From contig VHBV01000070.1 in NCBI GenBank assembly GCA_016882165.1, forward strand, positions 1 through 6,820: 6,820 nucleotides of DNA, in the 5' to 3' direction. Under the pieces are notes generated by a model. It ran no database searches, was not told the DNA's origin, and saw only the letters and a program-made list of their open reading frames with translations. Source of the stretch: Candidatus Pelagibacterales bacterium (GTDB lineage: Bacteria; Pseudomonadota; Alphaproteobacteria; Rickettsiales; UBA1997). This document shows, one piece after another, positions 1 through 5,792 of this stretch (positions are counted from its first letter, which is position 1; every line of letters begins with the position of its first letter). The translations under genes were made by a program, and so were the position numbers.

Positions 1-187
1 CTTGTGGAACAAATTTACCGTTTTCATCAATATAATCAGCATTAACTCCAGAAAAAGTTCCAACTGCTCCAGATTTTGCAAAATGACCAGCAGTTATTCC
101 ATTAGTAACTCCAACTCCTTTTCCACCCTCAATTATTGGTAGGGTTTCAATGCCAGAAATGTGAAAAGATTTAATATTTTTCAACAA
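1..187 (-). CDS. Nitronate monooxygenase-family flavin oxidoreductase, N-terminal part
   Basis: The first 62 codons of a gene continue past the left edge. The family (PF03060-type TIM-barrel FMN enzymes, often annotated nitronate monooxygenase or 2-nitropropane dioxygenase) oxidises nitronates or related small substrates in the cytoplasm; many members have no proven substrate. The visible protein carries an 'LPIIEGGKGVGVTNG' segment at about residues 16-30 followed by 'AGHFAKSGAVGTFSGVNAD', which matches the N-terminal barrel and glycine-rich segment I remember from alphaproteobacterial members. No ATG is available in this frame. I chose TTG at 187 because a GAGGA Shine-Dalgarno sequence lies 7 nt upstream (195-199); a second TTG follows at 184. 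The frame stays open up to a TAG at 233-235, and the extra translated stretch looks protein-like, so a rarer upstream start (for example ATT at 220) is possible. The catalytic residues are outside the window. Family is fairly sure, substrate unknown. Confidence 0.75.
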   Translation of the reverse strand, partial: MLKNIKSFHISGIETLPIIEGGKGVGVTNGITAGHFAKSGAVGTFSGVNADYIDENGKFVPQ

Positions 188-222
188 AGGTTGTTCCTCA
201 AATAAATGTTTGATTAAAATTT

Positions 223-246
223 TTTTTAGGTTCTAGAGCCTAAAAA
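223..246. promoter_or_regulatory. 24-nt near-perfect palindrome upstream of the flavin oxidoreductase gene
   Basis: Half-sites TTTTTAGGTTCT (223-234) and AGAGCCTAAAAA (235-246) are reverse complements except for one position, which is a G-U wobble if read as plus-strand RNA and a C-A mismatch on the minus strand. The centre lies about 47 nt before the TTG start at 187. It could be an operator for a dimeric regulator of the minus-strand gene, or a processing or termination signal for map. No U-tract follows it directly on the minus strand (an A-run comes first), which argues against a simple terminator. The rest of the 188-358 gap is AT-rich, with only a short CTTTGCA direct repeat (293-299 and 302-308) and no gene that I can support. 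Confidence 0.4.
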
Positions 247-358
247 GTTAAGCCAAAATTGCAACAGAATTTTCTACTTCAATTCACACTTACTTTGCAC
301 TCTTTGCAACTGGCTATAAACTTTTGTTATTATTAATAAGCGTTTATTGTAAAAGATC

Positions 359-1153
359 TTAAAATTTAATTTTGTAAGGCGGAAAATCTAAACCTTTTGG
401 TGAAGAAGTGAAAATTTCTACCCCATCTTTAGTAACTCCAACCGTATGTTCAAACTGAGCTGATAAAGATTTATCTCTTGTAGTAACAGTCCAGCCATCA
501 TGTTTACTTAGAATTGTCTCGTATTTTCCAGCATTAATCATAGGTTCAACTGTAAAAAACATTCCTTCTTGCAAAACTGTTCCAGTTCCTTTTTTACCAT
601 AGTGAAGAATACTTGGTTCAGTATGGAAAATTTTACCAATTCCGTGACCACAATAATCTCGAACAACTGAGAAGCCATTTTTTTCGGCAAAAGTTTGAAT
701 TGCATTGCCAATATCACCCAAAGTATTTCCTGGTTTTACTTGTTCAATACCAAGCATCATTGCATCGTAAGTAATTTGACACAATCTTTTGGCTTTTATT
801 GAAGGTTCGCCAACGTAATACATTCTACTAGAATCTCCATACCAGCCGTTTAGAATTACTGTTACGTCAATGTTAACTATATCGCCATCTTTTAATTCTT
901 TTTCGCTTGGTATTCCGTGACAAACAACGTGATTTACAGATGTGCAAATAGATTTTGGAAAACCACGATAATTAAGTGGTGCGGGAATTGCGCCACTTGA
1001 AATAATTTTTTCATGGCAAAGCTTATTTAATGTTTCTGTTGTAACTCCAATTTTAACAAAATCTGTTATAAAGTCTAAAATTTCGGCAGCCAAAAGACCA
1101 GCGGGGCGCATTTTTTTAAATTCTTCTTCACTGTGAATTGTAATTTTGCTCAT
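359..1153 (-). CDS. map: Methionine aminopeptidase, type I
   Basis: Removes the initiator methionine from nascent cytoplasmic proteins when the second residue is small, acting after peptide deformylase. The 264 residues match the length of single-domain bacterial type Ia enzymes. The dinuclear metal site is complete: D96 (in NIDVT), D107 (in GD), H170 (in GHGIG), E203 (in VEPM) and E235 (in QFEH), with the substrate-binding H79 in CHGIP and H177. The 'PAPLNYRGFPKSICTSVN' stretch and the long C-terminal block are close to the Rickettsiales versions I recall. The ATG at 1153 gives the usual start just before the first helix. No Shine-Dalgarno sequence precedes it. It is transcribed divergently from rpoZ, and the next gene in its direction is the flavin oxidoreductase, 171 bp away. 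No strong terminator is visible after the stop. It is an essential housekeeping gene in most bacteria. Confidence 0.97.
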   Translation of the reverse strand: MSKITIHSEEEFKKMRPAGLLAAEILDFITDFVKIGVTTETLNKLCHEKIISSGAIPAPLNYRGFPKSICTSVNHVVCHGIPSEKELKDGDIVNIDVTVILNGWYGDSSRMYYVGEPSIKAKRLCQITYDAMMLGIEQVKPGNTLGDIGNAIQTFAEKNGFSVVRDYCGHGIGKIFHTEPSILHYGKKGTGTVLQEGMFFTVEPMINAGKYETILSKHDGWTVTTRDKSLSAQFEHTVGVTKDGVEIFTSSPKGLDFPPYKIKF

Positions 1154-1179
1154 GTTTTTTATTGATTATGCAGATTTTG

Positions 1180-1207
1180 TTTGTAGAATATTCTTATATT
1201 TTTTCAA
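1180..1207 (-). promoter_or_regulatory. Possible map promoter
   Basis: Read on the minus strand, a TTGAAA -35-like hexamer (1202-1207) and a TACAAA -10-like hexamer (1180-1185) are 16 nt apart and would start transcription about 20 nt before the map ATG. The perfect 10-nt palindrome AGAATATTCT (1185-1194) overlaps this element. In such AT-rich DNA the match could be chance. Confidence 0.3.
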
Positions 1208-1229
1208 AAACTTCCTTAAAACTAATTAA

Positions 1230-1235
1230 TATAAT
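1230..1235 (+). promoter_or_regulatory. Candidate rpoZ -10 box, implying a leaderless mRNA
   Basis: A perfect TATAAT lies only 5 nt before the rpoZ ATG at 1241. A start site 6-8 nt downstream of this box would fall on or next to the A of the ATG, giving a leaderless transcript. In agreement, no Shine-Dalgarno sequence precedes the ATG. No good -35 hexamer is found at the expected distance, so this is only a candidate. Confidence 0.35.
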
Positions 1236-1240
1236 TCACA

Positions 1241-1588
1241 ATGGCAAGAGTTACAGTTGAAGATTGCGTTACAGTTGTAAATAATCGTTTTGAACTTTGC
1301 TTGGTTGCAGGTAATCGTGCTAAAAGTATCTTATCAGGTGCTTCTACTCAACTTGATCGTAAAGAAAAACCAGCTGTTATTTCATTAAGAGAAATTGCTG
1401 ATGGTTTAGTTGATATTGAAGGTGTTAAGAAAAATATCGTGCGTTCTATTAAGAATCGTGGTGCTGCTGAAACCAATCAATCTCATAACAGCTCGGTTTC
1501 AGAAATGGTTGAAGAAGAAATTCAATCTCAATCAATGATTCTAAAAGAAACAACTTTCGTTGATGAAAACGTTCAAGTTGACGATTAA
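1241..1588 (+). CDS. rpoZ: DNA-directed RNA polymerase omega subunit
   Basis: Small subunit that binds the C-terminal region of beta-prime and helps RNA polymerase assembly; in proteobacteria it also forms part of a ppGpp-binding site. Residues 1-70 carry the omega fold with the characteristic start 'MARVTVEDC', then 'NNRFELCLVAGNRAK' (about 14-28) and 'KPAVISLREIADG' (about 43-55). The 115-residue length includes an acidic, low-complexity tail from about residue 76 (SVSEMVEEEIQ, VDENVQVDD); I recall long acidic tails on Rickettsiales omega subunits. Five of seven arginines use CGT, whereas neighbouring rsh mostly uses AGA, which may reflect stronger expression. The next gene, rsh, lies 164 bp downstream on the same strand beyond a terminator. 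The rpoZ-rsh/spoT adjacency is common in proteobacteria and supports the call. There is no Shine-Dalgarno sequence at the ATG. Confidence 0.93.
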   Translation: MARVTVEDCVTVVNNRFELCLVAGNRAKSILSGASTQLDRKEKPAVISLREIADGLVDIEGVKKNIVRSIKNRGAAETNQSHNSSVSEMVEEEIQSQSMILKETTFVDENVQVDD

Positions 1589-1635
1589 TAATATATATTT
1601 TTTATAGGAAAGCTTAAATTTAATAGCTTCTTCTT

Positions 1636-1673
1636 GTAGGTGGCCGACAAAATTGGCCACTTATTATATTTTT
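1636..1673 (+). terminator. Rho-independent terminator after rpoZ
   Basis: A GTGGCC/GGCCAC stem (1640-1645 with 1655-1660) is extended inwards by G-U and A-U pairs to a CAAAA loop (1648-1652) and outwards by up to four more pairs. It is followed directly by the T-rich tract TTATTATATTTTT (1661-1673). The GC-rich core stands out in this AT-rich DNA. It lies about 50 nt after the rpoZ stop and should limit read-through into rsh, which then needs its own promoter or leaky termination. Confidence 0.8.
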
Positions 1674-1699
1674 AAAAGACTTCCAAAATTAAATTGATT

Positions 1700-1745
1700 A
1701 GTAAAATTTTACTCTTAATAACAAAATAAAATTAAGTAAAATTTT
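1700..1745 (+). promoter_or_regulatory. Palindrome and repeated half in the rsh upstream region
   Basis: AGTAAAATTTTACT (1700-1713) is a perfect 14-nt palindrome. Its first 11 bases, AGTAAAATTTT, recur at 1735-1745, starting 35 nt further on and ending 7 nt before the rsh ATG. The arrangement would suit an operator with two sites about three helical turns apart. The base composition is almost pure A/T, so a chance origin is realistic. I could not define a convincing -35/-10 pair for rsh here. Confidence 0.2.
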
Positions 1746-1752
1746 TCAATTT

Positions 1753-3909
1753 ATGATCTCAGTTGCTGAGCTAACTGCAAAAATCAAATCATATCATCCC
1801 AATCTTAACGAAGCTTTAATTCAAAAAGCTTACGTTCTTTCTAAAACTGCACACGGAAACCAGAAAAGACATTCTGGCGATCCTTACTTTCTTCATCCAC
1901 TGGCTGTTGCTGAAATATTAATTGATTTAAAACTTGATCAAGAAACTATTATAACAGCGCTTTTGCATGATGTTGTTGAAGATACAGATGTTACTTTAGA
2001 AGAAATTGCAGAAACTTTTGGTGAGAATGTTGCAAGGCTTGTTGATGGAGTGACAAAACTTGGAAAAATAGAGTCAATATCCGCAAATGAAAGAGTTGCT
2101 GAAAATTTTCGTAAACTTACTTTGGCAATGTCAGAAGATATAAGAGTCTTATTTGTTAAACTTGCTGATAGATTACACAATATGTCAACTCTGTCTTACA
2201 TGCCTTCCAGAGAAAAAAGAGAAAAGAAAGCAAGAGAAAGTCTTGATATTTATGCTCCTTTAGCTGCAAGAATTGGTTTGAATAAAATTAAAGATGAATT
2301 GCAAGAATACTCTTTTGAAGCAATTGAGCCAGAAAGCAGAAATCACATAGTCCAAAATCTTAATTATTTAAAAGAAAAAGAAAAAGATATTATTGAAGAT
2401 ATTATTAAAGAGTTAAGTTCAAAACTAGAAGCTGAGGGTGTTAATTTTAAAATTTCAGGAAGAGAGAAAAAACCATATTCAATTTGGTTAAAGATGAAAA
2501 AGCAAAATGTGGCTTTTCATCATTTGCATGACATAATTGCCTTTAGAATTGTTGTTGATGATTTAGCTCAATGCTATCGTGTTCTTGGAATTATAAATTC
2601 TAATTACAACATGATTCCGAGAACTTTTAAAGATTACATATCAACACCAAAAGAAAATGGTTATAAATCTTTGCATTTGGCAATTTTAGGGCCAATGAAT
2701 AAGAAAATTGAAATCCAAATTCGTGATCAAAAAATGCATGAAGTTGCTGATCTTGGTGTTGCAGCTCACTGGCATTATAAGGAGCAAAATAATACCAAAT
2801 ATAAAAATAATCTAAGTGCAGAAAACCATCAATATTTATGGATTAATGAGTTGGTCGCTCTTTTTGAAAATTCAGAATTTGCTTCTGATGCTTTAAAACA
2901 GCATAAACTTGAGATGCATAAAAATGAGGTTTTTTGTTTCACTCCAAATGGTGATATTTTTAACTTACCAATTGGTGCAACTGTTGTTGATTTTGCTTAT
3001 GCAATTCATTCTCAAGTTGGTAACAATTGTGTCTCAGCAAAAGTAAATGGTGTTATCACTCCTCTAAGGCAAAAACTAGAAAATGGCGATCAAGTTGAAA
3101 TATTGACTTCTAAAAACTCTAAACCTTCACCAAATTGGTTACAATTTGTAACAACTTCAAAAGCAAAATATGCTATAAAATCATTCATAAAAGCAGAAAA
3201 GTTCAGCGAATATAGCGCTTTGGGTAAAGCAATTTTAAATAAGTTTTTCGCATCTAAAAATTTAGAAATAAATGAAAAGATGTTAGAAAAAATATTGCCA
3301 AACTTTGGAAGAAAAACGGTTGCTGATCTTTATGTTAAGATTGCTGATGGTAGTTTACCTAGGGCAGATGTTTTAAAGTTTTTATATCCAGATTTTAAAG
3401 AAGAATCTAAACAATTATCACAAACTAAAACTCAAGAAAAGAAGAAAAAATCGAGTCATGCAATTCCAATTGATGGTCTTGTGTCGGGAATGGCAATACA
3501 TTATGCTGGTTGTTGCATTCCAATTCCTGGAGATTTAATAGTTGGAGTTATCAATACTGGAGCAGGAGTTACAATTCACGCCCAAAATTGTCATAATTTA
3601 AAAAATATTGCTCTTAATCCTCAAAGAATTCTTGATGTTTGTTGGAAAAGCGATGATGAAATTGGTGATGAATTATATTCAAGTAGAGTTAAAATTATAG
3701 TTCATAATCAATCTGGAAGTTTAGCAGATGTTAGTAGTATTATTGCTAGTAAGAAAATTAATATTACTGGTATAAAAACAACTAACCGTAGTGCTGATCA
3801 CATTGAGTTTATAATTGATATCGAAGTTAAAAATTTAGAGCATCTAGAAGAAATTATTTCGTCTTTGAGAATATCGAAAAAAATATTAGAAGTACAAAGA
3901 GTAGTATGA
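1753..3909 (+). CDS. rsh: Bifunctional (p)ppGpp synthetase/hydrolase (Rel/SpoT homologue)
   Basis: Makes and degrades the stringent-response alarmone (p)ppGpp in the cytoplasm. The 718 residues have the full long-RSH architecture. The HD hydrolase domain (about 20-160) has R39, H48, H72-D73, E76-D77 and the LADRLHN motif with D139 and N143, all in place. The synthetase domain (about 230-345) keeps R237, S243, D260, Y304 in NGYKSLH, and E320 in EIQIR. Then come a TGS domain (about 391-455), a zinc-finger-like domain with C587-C588, H609 and C613, and an ACT domain (about 643-718). Hydrolase residues look intact, so degradation is expected. In the synthetase the basic RXKD motif of bifunctional enzymes reads T291-F-K-D294, and the residue after EIQIR is D325 where Thr is usual. 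It lies after rpoZ but is separated by a terminator. No Shine-Dalgarno sequence is visible. Often annotated relA or spoT. Confidence 0.96.
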   Translation: MISVAELTAKIKSYHPNLNEALIQKAYVLSKTAHGNQKRHSGDPYFLHPLAVAEILIDLKLDQETIITALLHDVVEDTDVTLEEIAETFGENVARLVDGVTKLGKIESISANERVAENFRKLTLAMSEDIRVLFVKLADRLHNMSTLSYMPSREKREKKARESLDIYAPLAARIGLNKIKDELQEYSFEAIEPESRNHIVQNLNYLKEKEKDIIEDIIKELSSKLEAEGVNFKISGREKKPYSIWLKMKKQNVAFHHLHDIIAFRIVVDDLAQCYRVLGIINSNYNMIPRTFKDYISTPKENGYKSLHLAILGPMNKKIEIQIRDQKMHEVADLGVAAHWHYKEQNNTKYKNNLSAENHQYLWINELVALFENSEFASDALKQHKLEMHKNEVFCFTPNGDIFNLPIGATVVDFAYAIHSQVGNNCVSAKVNGVITPLRQKLENGDQVEILTSKNSKPSPNWLQFVTTSKAKYAIKSFIKAEKFSEYSALGKAILNKFFASKNLEINEKMLEKILPNFGRKTVADLYVKIADGSLPRADVLKFLYPDFKEESKQLSQTKTQEKKKKSSHAIPIDGLVSGMAIHYAGCCIPIPGDLIVGVINTGAGVTIHAQNCHNLKNIALNPQRILDVCWKSDDEIGDELYSSRVKIIVHNQSGSLADVSSIIASKKINITGIKTTNRSADHIEFIIDIEVKNLEHLEEIISSLRISKKILEVQRVV

Positions 3910-3952
3910 TATTTTTTTACCGGCTCTTAATTAAGAACAAAAATTAAGAAAA

Positions 3953-3983
3953 TTGCACCATAATAACAAGTTTCATATATACT
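3953..3983 (+). promoter_or_regulatory. Candidate promoter for the DUF6356-FAD protein operon
   Basis: A TTGCAC -35-like hexamer (3953-3958) is followed 17 nt later by TATATA (3976-3981), which overlaps TATACT (3978-3983, a 5/6 match to the -10 consensus but with 19-nt spacing). Transcription would start near 3988-3991, just at the foot of the first hairpin of the leader, and leave an untranslated leader of about 100 nt. A second -10-like TATAGT (4063-4068) closer to the gene has no partner -35. Confidence 0.35.
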
Positions 3984-3990
3984 AAATAAA

Positions 3991-4041
3991 TCTTTTCTTG
4001 AGTGAAGAGAAGGATCTCTGATACAAAAACTCTTGGAGATC
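3991..4041 (+). promoter_or_regulatory. Two-hairpin RNA leader with complementary loops
   Basis: Hairpin A pairs TCTTTTCTT (3991-3999) with AAGAGAAGG (4005-4013) around a GAGTG loop (two G-U pairs). Hairpin C pairs GATCTC (4013-4018) with GAGATC (4036-4041), extended inwards by T-G, G-T and A-T pairs to an 11-nt loop. The stems abut at 4013. GAGT in loop A (4000-4003) is complementary to ACTC in loop C (4029-4032), so a kissing contact is possible. A competing stem AGAGA/TCTCT (4006-4010 with 4015-4019) would exclude both. No U-tract follows, so it is not a terminator of rsh. It matches no RNA family I recognise. It could be a cis-regulatory leader, a small RNA, or chance. Confidence 0.3.
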
Positions 4042-4091
4042 ACTAGCTTCAATTAAAAAGTGTATAGTTACCAAAATTAAAAATTAAAAAT

Positions 4092-4331
4092 ATGGAAAAA
4101 ACTAATTTTTTGAATCGTCATTTAAGAGAAACGGGCGAAAATTATTTTGAACACTTTCTATTCGCTTTTTTAAATGGAATGTGGTTGTTCGTTGTAAGTT
4201 TAGTCTTGGTTTGTCACGCTTTTTTTCCTTTCTTATTTAAAACAACAGCAAGCGAAAATGTAAGGAAAGTAAATGAAGTTATGCAAAGAAGAGCACAGAA
4301 ACTTAAAGATAATATAAAATCTGGTCTATAG
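4092..4331 (+). CDS. Small membrane protein, DUF6356-like
   Basis: A 79-residue protein of unknown function. The N-terminal segment 'FLNRHLRETGENYFEH' (residues 6-21) and the later 'CHAFFPFLFKTTAS' (41-54) fit the pattern I remember for DUF6356, a small family typical of alphaproteobacteria: a GE-x-Y-x-x-H motif, a hydrophobic helix, then H-x-x-x-PFLF followed by a short basic tail. Residues about 22-49 are hydrophobic and should form one inner-membrane helix, perhaps a hairpin broken near G29 or P46. The last 25 residues are charged and probably an amphipathic cytoplasmic helix. No signal-peptide cleavage site or catalytic motif is seen. The ATG has no Shine-Dalgarno sequence. The FAD protein gene starts 6 bp after its stop, so the two are probably cotranscribed, and the small protein may anchor or assist its neighbour; that is inference only. 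Confidence 0.75.
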   Translation: MEKTNFLNRHLRETGENYFEHFLFAFLNGMWLFVVSLVLVCHAFFPFLFKTTASENVRKVNEVMQRRAQKLKDNIKSGL

Positions 4332-4337
4332 AAGATA

Positions 4338-5654
4338 ATGAAGAAAATAGCTATTATAGGTTTTGGTTTTTGTGGAAGGATTGCTTTTGCTAACTTAGTT
4401 AAAAGTTATAAAAGTAATTATGAAGTTATAGTTTTTGATGAAGTTGAAAAAAATTTCTCTGGAGATGTTCTTCATAGTGCTGCTTTCTCTGAATTTTCAC
4501 CTCACTATATACTGAATGTTACGGCTAAGAAAATGACTGCCATTGTTGAAGAAGAGCAGCATTTTTGTCAATTTCTACAACAAAATTACCCACAAGTTTG
4601 GCAAGAAGTTGGTGAACTTGGTTTTGCTCCAAGACAAATATATGGCTATTATCTTCAAAAAATTTCTGATGAATCTTTTCTGTCTGCAAAAGAGAAAGAA
4701 ATGAAAGTTTCTTTGATAAAGAATAAGGTTGTTGGGGTAGAACAAGACAAATCTAAAAAGTTTTTTTTGTTAACAGATTCTGAAGGCAAAACCTATAAAT
4801 CTGACGAAATAATAATTGCTACAAGTTTTAAGCAAACTTCTCTTCCTTTTGCAGTTGAAGGAAAGAATGTTGTGCAATATCTTTGGAATCAAAATTACAT
4901 AGATTTTCATAATAACAATTTCTCTAACCAAAAAATCGCTTTACTAGGATCAGGTTTAACAGCAGTCGATGTTATAGTTGGTTTGAAGAAAAAAGGTTTT
5001 AATGGCAAAATTACAGTTATTTCAAGAAGAGGTAATTTTCCAAAATCTCATTTCTGTTTTTTAGAAGAATTGCCGAATTTTATTTCTAAAGAAGATTCAA
5101 AAAATGGACTTTTATTTTTATGTCTAAAAATTCGTAAATTTTTGCGTCAAAACCCAAAGTTTGATCTACGTTACGTTATTCACTCAATAAAACCTATTAC
5201 AGTTGATTTGTGGTATAATTTTGATGAAAGAAACAAAAAATTATTTTTGCGGTTAATGCCTTACTGGACAATATTTCGTCATCGCGCTCCTCAATCTTCT
5301 ATAGAAATTATTGATCAAATGATTGCGGCAGGAAATCTTGAAATTAAAAATGGTGGACTAATTTCTGTTGAGAAAGAATCTGACAAAATTTTACTCAAAA
5401 CAAAAAAAGAAGTTCTGGAAGTTGATTATTTGGTCAATTGTCTCGGTTTTGAGTTTAAAGCTCAAAAATATCCACTTCTCAAACAAATGTTAGATAGTGA
5501 ATTGTTGAAAAATGATTTACTTATGGTGCAGTCAAACCATGATAAAATTCATTTACTTGGTGGTTTGAATGTAGGTAAAGATTTTGAGTGTACAGCTGTT
5601 CCAGATATGTTGCTGGGTATTATAGAGGTGGTTAAAAAATGCTCTTCTTGTTAA
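4338..5654 (+). CDS. FAD/NAD(P)-binding oxidoreductase (PF13454-like)
   Basis: A 438-residue cytoplasmic-looking flavoprotein with no recognised substrate. The N-terminal dinucleotide-binding motif GFGFCG (residues 8-13) sits in the first beta-alpha-beta unit, followed by an acidic residue after the second strand (D34/E35). 'YILNVTAKKMTA' (57-68) and 'FAPRQIYGYYL' (96-106) match the conserved 'LNVRAxxMSA' and 'PRxxYGxYL' blocks of the PF13454/YdhS-like group. A second Rossmann motif GSGLTAVD (204-211) probably binds NAD(P)H. 'NCLGFEF' (367-373) and 'ECTAVPD' (417-423) are the usual C-terminal flavin-site blocks. The protein ends in C435-S-S-C438, an exposed Cys-x-x-Cys at the very C-terminus. 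AGAAG overlapping the upstream stop provides a close Shine-Dalgarno sequence, so translation is probably coupled to the small membrane protein gene. Alternatives are a siderophore-type N-monooxygenase relative or another pyridine-nucleotide oxidoreductase. Confidence 0.8.
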   Translation: MKKIAIIGFGFCGRIAFANLVKSYKSNYEVIVFDEVEKNFSGDVLHSAAFSEFSPHYILNVTAKKMTAIVEEEQHFCQFLQQNYPQVWQEVGELGFAPRQIYGYYLQKISDESFLSAKEKEMKVSLIKNKVVGVEQDKSKKFFLLTDSEGKTYKSDEIIIATSFKQTSLPFAVEGKNVVQYLWNQNYIDFHNNNFSNQKIALLGSGLTAVDVIVGLKKKGFNGKITVISRRGNFPKSHFCFLEELPNFISKEDSKNGLLFLCLKIRKFLRQNPKFDLRYVIHSIKPITVDLWYNFDERNKKLFLRLMPYWTIFRHRAPQSSIEIIDQMIAAGNLEIKNGGLISVEKESDKILLKTKKEVLEVDYLVNCLGFEFKAQKYPLLKQMLDSELLKNDLLMVQSNHDKIHLLGGLNVGKDFECTAVPDMLLGIIEVVKKCSSC

Positions 5655-5675
5655 GAAAATTTCTTGAAAATTTTT
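5651..5675 (+). terminator. Weak terminator candidate at the end of the FAD protein gene
   Basis: TTAAGAA (5651-5657) pairs with TTCTTGA (5661-5667) around an AAT loop, then AAA and a T-run (5671-5675) follow. The stop codon lies inside the stem. The stem is nearly all A-U and a competing TTCTT/AAGAA hairpin (5645-5649 with 5653-5657) exists, so termination here is uncertain. The rest of the 5655-5786 convergent gap contains an AGTTAA/TTAACT inverted repeat (5691-5696 and 5710-5715) and nothing coding. Confidence 0.3.
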
Positions 5676-5759
5676 ATCTCAAAAATACGAAGTTAATATG
5701 ATCAATTACTTAACTATCAAGAAATAGTTTATTTGGTATAAGTAAGAAAATTGCATTTC

Positions 5760-5792
5760 AAAAAGAGTAACGAATAAAACTTTAGTTTATTC
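5760..5792 (-). terminator. Terminator candidate for aroA
   Basis: On the minus strand GAATAAAC, loop TAAA, then GTTTTATTC (5792 down to 5772) forms an 8-pair stem with one bulged base; it starts at the last codon and includes the aroA stop. The downstream sequence GTTACTCTTTTT (5771 down to 5760) supplies a short, delayed T-run. The AT-rich stem makes it weak, but its position at the gene end favours a real role. Confidence 0.4.

Noticed and set aside
338..349. AAGCGTTTATTG also present at 6244-6255
   Set aside because: One copy is intergenic and the other is inside aroA coding sequence; a single shared 12-mer in AT-rich DNA is compatible with chance.
1610..1629. AAGCT/AGCTT inverted repeat just after rpoZ
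   Set aside because: Only five pairs around a 10-nt AT loop without a T-tract; the GC-rich hairpin at 1640-1660 is the far better terminator.
1938..2180. 80-codon open frame on the minus strand inside rsh
   Set aside because: It lies wholly within the conserved hydrolase domain coding region, is serine/threonine-rich low-complexity, and resembles no family; it is an antisense shadow of rsh.
3925..3936. TCTTAATTAAGA palindrome after rsh, considered as its terminator
   Set aside because: The stem would be all but entirely A-U with no room for a loop, and an A-rich sequence follows on the plus strand instead of a T-tract.
3906..3947. 13-codon ATG frame overlapping the rsh stop by ATGA
   Set aside because: Too short, AT-biased, with no family resemblance; an ATGA overlap alone is weak evidence.
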